Below are positions 61,074 to 64,000 of a stretch of DNA of 64,000 nucleotides, in pieces. The position numbers and the translations under genes were made by a program. Under the pieces are notes generated by a model that saw only the letters and a program-made list of their open reading frames with translations, searched no databases and was not told where the DNA came from. The stretch's first letter is position 1. Each line of letters opens with the position of its first letter. This stretch comes from Paragemmobacter amnigenus (lineage in GTDB: Bacteria > Pseudomonadota > Alphaproteobacteria > Rhodobacterales > Rhodobacteraceae): the NCBI RefSeq assembly GCF_009908265.2, contig NZ_JAAATX020000009.1, positions 124,001 through 188,000 on the forward strand, in the 5' to 3' direction.

Positions 61074-62515
61074 CGAGCCAGCGCCAACAGGCCCGGCACA
61101 TCCAGATGGGCCTCGACATGGTCGGCCAGGGCGTCCAGAACCGTCTCGACTCCGGCCGCGTGGTTGCGCGCCGCGGCGTGGATCCCCAGTTGGCCAAGAT
61201 AGGCCCTGCGGAAGGCATCTTCGTGAAACAGCCCATGCAGATAGCTGCCGCAAATACGCCCACCTGCGCTGATGGCCCCCTCATCGCGGCCCTTGATCCG
61301 TGCAAAGGGGCGGGCGCAATCGGGACCATGGCTTCGACCAATGTGGATTTCATAGCCCTCAACCGGCAGGCCGGTGCCGGCATGACTGGCCTTGACCCGC
61401 GACAGCCGCTTGTCCGGCGTCATCACGGTTTCGACGTCAAGAAGACCCAGGCCCGCCGTCTCGCCCGCCGGTCCTTCAATGCCATCTGGATCACAAACCT
61501 TCCGGCCCAGCATCTGGTACCCCCCACAAATGCCCAAAACATGCCCGCCGCGCCGGATATGGGCGGCAAGATCAATGTCCCAGCCTTGCGCCCGCAGATA
61601 AGCCAGATCGCAGCGCGTGGATTTGGATCCCGGCAGAATCACCAACCGCGCATCCCCCGGAATGGCTTCGCCCGCGCGCACCATGACAAGGTTGACACAG
61701 GGTTCGGCCTTCAACGGATCAAGATCATCGAAATTGGCAATGCGCGAGAAAGTAAGGCAGGCGATCGTGATGCCTTCGCGCCTTGGGGCCGAGGCAATGT
61801 CCAGCGCATCCTCGGCAGGCAAGAGATGCGCCTGCGAAAACCACGGCACCACGCCAAATCCGCGCCAGCCAGTGTGCGCCGCAATCAGCCGATAGCCATC
61901 GTCGAAAAGCCGCGGATCGCCGCGAAATTTGTTGATGAGAAACCCAGCCACCATCTCGGCATCGGCTGGGTCAAGAACTGCTTTGGTCCCGACAATCTGA
62001 GCAATCACGCCTCCCCGGTCAATGTCACCGGCCAGAACCACAGGCACATTGGCGGCCCGGGCAAATCCCATGTTAGCAATGTCGCCCGCCCGCAGGTTCA
62101 CCTCTGCCGGGCTGCCTGCGCCCTCGACGATGACAAGGTCATGCGCGGATTTGAGCCGTCTGAAACTTTCAAGAACCGCCTCCATCAACTGCGGCTTCAG
62201 TGCCGCATATTCCCACGCGCGTGCCGTGACCAGACGCTTGCCCTGCACGATGACCTGCGCGCCAGTTTCGGATTCGGGCTTCAGAAGAACCGGGTTCATG
62301 TCAATCAAAGGCTCCAACCCGCAAGCCAAAGCCTGCAGGGCCTGCGCCCGCCCGATCTCGCCGCCATCGGCCGTCACTGCGGCGTTGTTCGACATATTCT
62401 GCGGCTTGAAAGGTGCCACCGAAAGCCCCCGCCGCCGCGCCGCCCGACAAAGCCCTGCCACCAACATCGACTTGCCGACGTTTGACCCGCACCCCTGAAG
62501 CATCACCGCCTTCAT
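61070..62515 (-). CDS. cobQ: Cobyric acid synthase CobQ
   Basis: 481 aa. N-terminal dethiobiotin-synthase-like ATPase ([54 protein letters not shown]) and C-terminal class I glutamine amidotransferase with [15 protein letters not shown] (Cys330) and GSYLHGLF. Amidates carboxyls b, d, e and g of adenosylcobyrinic acid a,c-diamide. ATG 62515 fits the family; a TTG at 62578 inside cobO is rejected. Confidence 0.93.
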   Translation of the reverse strand: MKAVMLQGCGSNVGKSMLVAGLCRAARRRGLSVAPFKPQNMSNNAAVTADGGEIGRAQALQALACGLEPLIDMNPVLLKPESETGAQVIVQGKRLVTARAWEYAALKPQLMEAVLESFRRLKSAHDLVIVEGAGSPAEVNLRAGDIANMGFARAANVPVVLAGDIDRGGVIAQIVGTKAVLDPADAEMVAGFLINKFRGDPRLFDDGYRLIAAHTGWRGFGVVPWFSQAHLLPAEDALDIASAPRREGITIACLTFSRIANFDDLDPLKAEPCVNLVMVRAGEAIPGDARLVILPGSKSTRCDLAYLRAQGWDIDLAAHIRRGGHVLGICGGYQMLGRKVCDPDGIEGPAGETAGLGLLDVETVMTPDKRLSRVKASHAGTGLPVEGYEIHIGRSHGPDCARPFARIKGRDEGAISAGGRICGSYLHGLFHEDAFRRAYLGQLGIHAAARNHAAGVETVLDALADHVEAHLDVPGLLALAR

Positions 62516-62567
62516 GGACGGCCCCCAGCACAACGAAGACCCCTGTAAATGCGCCCGCGTCGCCGCA

Positions 62568-63209
62568 TCAGAATTCAACCCCGGGCTGGCCCTTGATTCC
62601 CGCGCGGAAAGGATGCTTGATCAGGGCCATCTCGGTGACCAGATCGGCCGCCTCGATCAGCGCCTCTTTCGCGTTGCGCCCGGTCAGGCAGACATGGGTC
62701 AATAGGGGCTTTTCGTCGCGCAGGAAGGTAAGAACTTCGTCGAGGTCAAGATAATCATAGCGCAGGGCGATGTTGATTTCGTCGAGCAAGACAAAGCGGA
62801 TCTCGGGGTTGCGGATCAGCTCCTTGGCCCTTTCCCAGCCCTTGCGGGCGGCGGCGATATCGCGGGCCTTGTCCTGGGTTTCCCAGGTAAAGCCTTCGCC
62901 CATGGCGTGAAACTGGCAGAGGTTGGCAAAGTTGCCTTCGATCAGGCGGCGTTCGCCGGTGTCCCAGGCGCCCTTGATGAACTGCACCACGGCGCAGGGC
63001 ATGTCATGGGCGATGCAGCGCAGGATCATGCCGAATCCTGAAGAGGATTTGCCCTTGCCTGCGCCCGTATGGACAATCACCAGCCCTTTTTCTCCGGATT
63101 TTCCTGCCATGATCTTGTCACGGGCGGCCTTCTTCTTGGCCATTTTGGTGGCATGGCGGGCAAGGTCTTCGCCTTGGTCCACGGCGGCGCTTTCATCAGT
63201 CTCTGGCAT
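62568..63209 (-). CDS. cobO: Cob(I)yrinic acid a,c-diamide adenosyltransferase CobO
   Basis: 213 aa BtuR/CobO P-loop protein: [65 protein letters not shown]. Transfers the adenosyl group from ATP to cobalt. First gene of the cobO-cobQ minus-strand pair; divergent from the riboswitch of the DUF1636 gene. Confidence 0.93.
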   Translation of the reverse strand: MPETDESAAVDQGEDLARHATKMAKKKAARDKIMAGKSGEKGLVIVHTGAGKGKSSSGFGMILRCIAHDMPCAVVQFIKGAWDTGERRLIEGNFANLCQFHAMGEGFTWETQDKARDIAAARKGWERAKELIRNPEIRFVLLDEINIALRYDYLDLDEVLTFLRDEKPLLTHVCLTGRNAKEALIEAADLVTEMALIKHPFRAGIKGQPGVEF

Positions 63210-63264
63210 TGGCGGCGTTCCTTTTGCTTGACAGCGCGGCCAATCTGTCTCAGGAGGGAGACAT

Positions 63265-63475
63265 AGGCGCTGGTGCCTGTCTTAGGGCAGGCCAAAAGGG
63301 AATGCGACAGGTTTTGTGACGTCTTTCGTCGCCTCGCCGAAGCGCAGCCGCCCCCGCGACCGTGACCGGAAAGGTCTGCTCAATGCCACTGGCCGCAAGG
63401 TTCGGGAAGGCGGGCAGAGCGCTGGGGCAAGGCTTTGCCGCGTCCCGATATCCGCAAGCCGGGAGACCTGCCAGA
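63265..63475 (+). promoter_or_regulatory. Cobalamin riboswitch upstream of DUF1636-cobW
   Basis: Elements: GGCGCTGGTGCCTGTC at the 5' end, AAAAGGGAATGCGACAGG, GCCGCCCCCGCGACCGTGACC, ATGCCACTGGCCGCAAGG (63383-63400), TTCGGGAAGGCG, and GCAAGCCGGGAGACCTGCC (63453-63471). About 105 bp before the DUF1636 gene. Confidence 0.92.
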
Positions 63476-63578
63476 TCCTGATCTGAATCGCGCGGACGGG
63501 GTGTTCCGTGACCTTCGGGTGTTGGGATTTCACAACCCAATCCGTCGGCCATTCCCGTTTGCACTTATGGGAGGGGCC

Positions 63579-63947
63579 ATGGCCGCTGTTCTTCACGTTT
63601 GCACCACCTGCCGCGCCGGTCAGCCGGTGCCCGAGGGACAGGATTGTCCCGGAACCACGCTGCACAAGGTGCTTGCGGCCGAAGCCCTGCCGCAGGGCGT
63701 GACGCTCCGCGCCGTGGAATGCCTTTCGGCCTGCGATCATGGCTGCACGGTGGCGCTGACCCGCCCCGGCGGCTGGTCCTATGTCTATGGCCGCATGACG
63801 ACCGCCGATGCGCCCGAAATCCTGCGCGGGGCCGCGCTTTATGCCGCCAATGCCGACGGCCTGGTGCCCTGGCGTGACCGCCCGGTGATTTTCCGCAAGC
63901 AAAGCCTGGCCCGTATTCCCCCGATTATGCCCCCGATGGAGATCTGA
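63579..63947 (+). CDS. DUF1636 metal-binding (2Fe-2S ferredoxin-like) protein
   Basis: 122 aa. LHVCTTCRAG and VECLSACDHGCTVALTRPGGWSYVYGRM: conserved Cys pairs C-x-x-C and C-x-x-x-C-x-x-x-C of DUF1636, usually next to cobW in cobalamin loci and predicted to bind a metal or Fe-S cluster. ATG 63579 has GGAGGGG before it; ATG 63567 is also possible. Two bases separate it from cobW (TGACATG). Confidence 0.85.
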   Translation: MAAVLHVCTTCRAGQPVPEGQDCPGTTLHKVLAAEALPQGVTLRAVECLSACDHGCTVALTRPGGWSYVYGRMTTADAPEILRGAALYAANADGLVPWRDRPVIFRKQSLARIPPIMPPMEI

Positions 63948-63948
63948 C

Positions 63949-64000
63949 ATGACCGACCTGACCAAAATTCCCGTTACCGTGATCACGGGCTTTCTGGGTG
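63949..64000 (+). CDS. cobW: CobW GTPase, 5' end only
   Basis: The window ends after 17 codons (MTDLTKIPVTVITGFLG), which match the start of CobW up to the beginning of the P-loop. CobW is a G3E GTPase metallochaperone that supplies cobalt for the aerobic pathway (CobNST). Confidence 0.85.
   Translation, partial: MTDLTKIPVTVITGFLG

Noticed and set aside
60989-62485. 498-codon plus-strand ORF
   Set aside because: Antisense shadow of cobQ.

Overview
The window is part of a large plasmid from an alphaproteobacterium, most likely Rhodobacteraceae (Paracoccus/Rhodobacter-like). The evidence is high G+C, a complete repABC replication/partition operon (33098-36679, minus strand), a typical rhodobacterial plasmid gene set (strawberry-notch helicase, DUF2493, DUF932, DUF6878/DUF6915, DUF1403, ScpB, a large ParB-like protein) and an aerobic-type cobalamin gene set with cbiMNQO uptake. 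I saw no rRNA, tRNA or CRISPR array.

Layout. 1-4.8 kb: small accessory genes (WGR, bactofilin), then a bacterial ubiquitin-like operon (DUF2188, Multi_ubiq, DUF6791-ThiF E1-like, DUF6527) divergent from an XRE/ImmA regulator. 4.9-22.4 kb: plasmid housekeeping block (DUF2493, Toprim, strawberry-notch, TacAT-like toxin-antitoxin, several conserved plasmid orphans, DUF932). It is split by a 3.4-kb Tn554-like element (14716-18095) that has cut a DUF6915 gene cleanly in two. 22.6-26.3 kb: a tightly overlapping four-gene operon (unknown 187 aa, QueC-like PP-loop enzyme, HTH-ImmA/IrrE protease, PIN-like protein), the best candidate here for an undescribed conflict or defence module. 26.6-33 kb: SSB, H-NS-like protein, class II Fic protein, small orphans, ParB-like protein. 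33-43.5 kb: repABC with its antisense RNA and parS-like sites, serine resolvase, Phd/PIN toxin-antitoxin, tyrosine recombinase, DUF1403-ScpB, and a MuF-lysozyme gene broken by one in-frame stop codon.

43.4-55.4 kb is a genomic graveyard. It holds fragments of TniQ, IS5 and IS481 transposases, an acyl-CoA catabolic operon (acyl-CoA dehydrogenase, thioesterase, RidA, thiolase, Gfo/Idh, SDR), a lytic transglycosylase and a glycosyltransferase, plus an apparently intact IS110 element. RidA, a DUF2520 protein and one thiolase remain open. Two fragments of a Gfo/Idh-type gene lie about 5 kb apart, and the thiolase 3' end is duplicated in inverted orientation.

53-64 kb is a cobalamin island: cobD, cbiMNQO, bluB, a PduX-like kinase, cobC, cobQ, cobO, DUF1636 and the start of cobW. 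Three cobalamin riboswitches precede cbiM, bluB and DUF1636-cobW. Together these cover cobalt uptake, lower ligand synthesis, the aminopropanol arm, amidation and adenosylation. Structured 5' leaders recur before several plasmid genes; two share a near-identical inner hairpin with a covarying outer stem.
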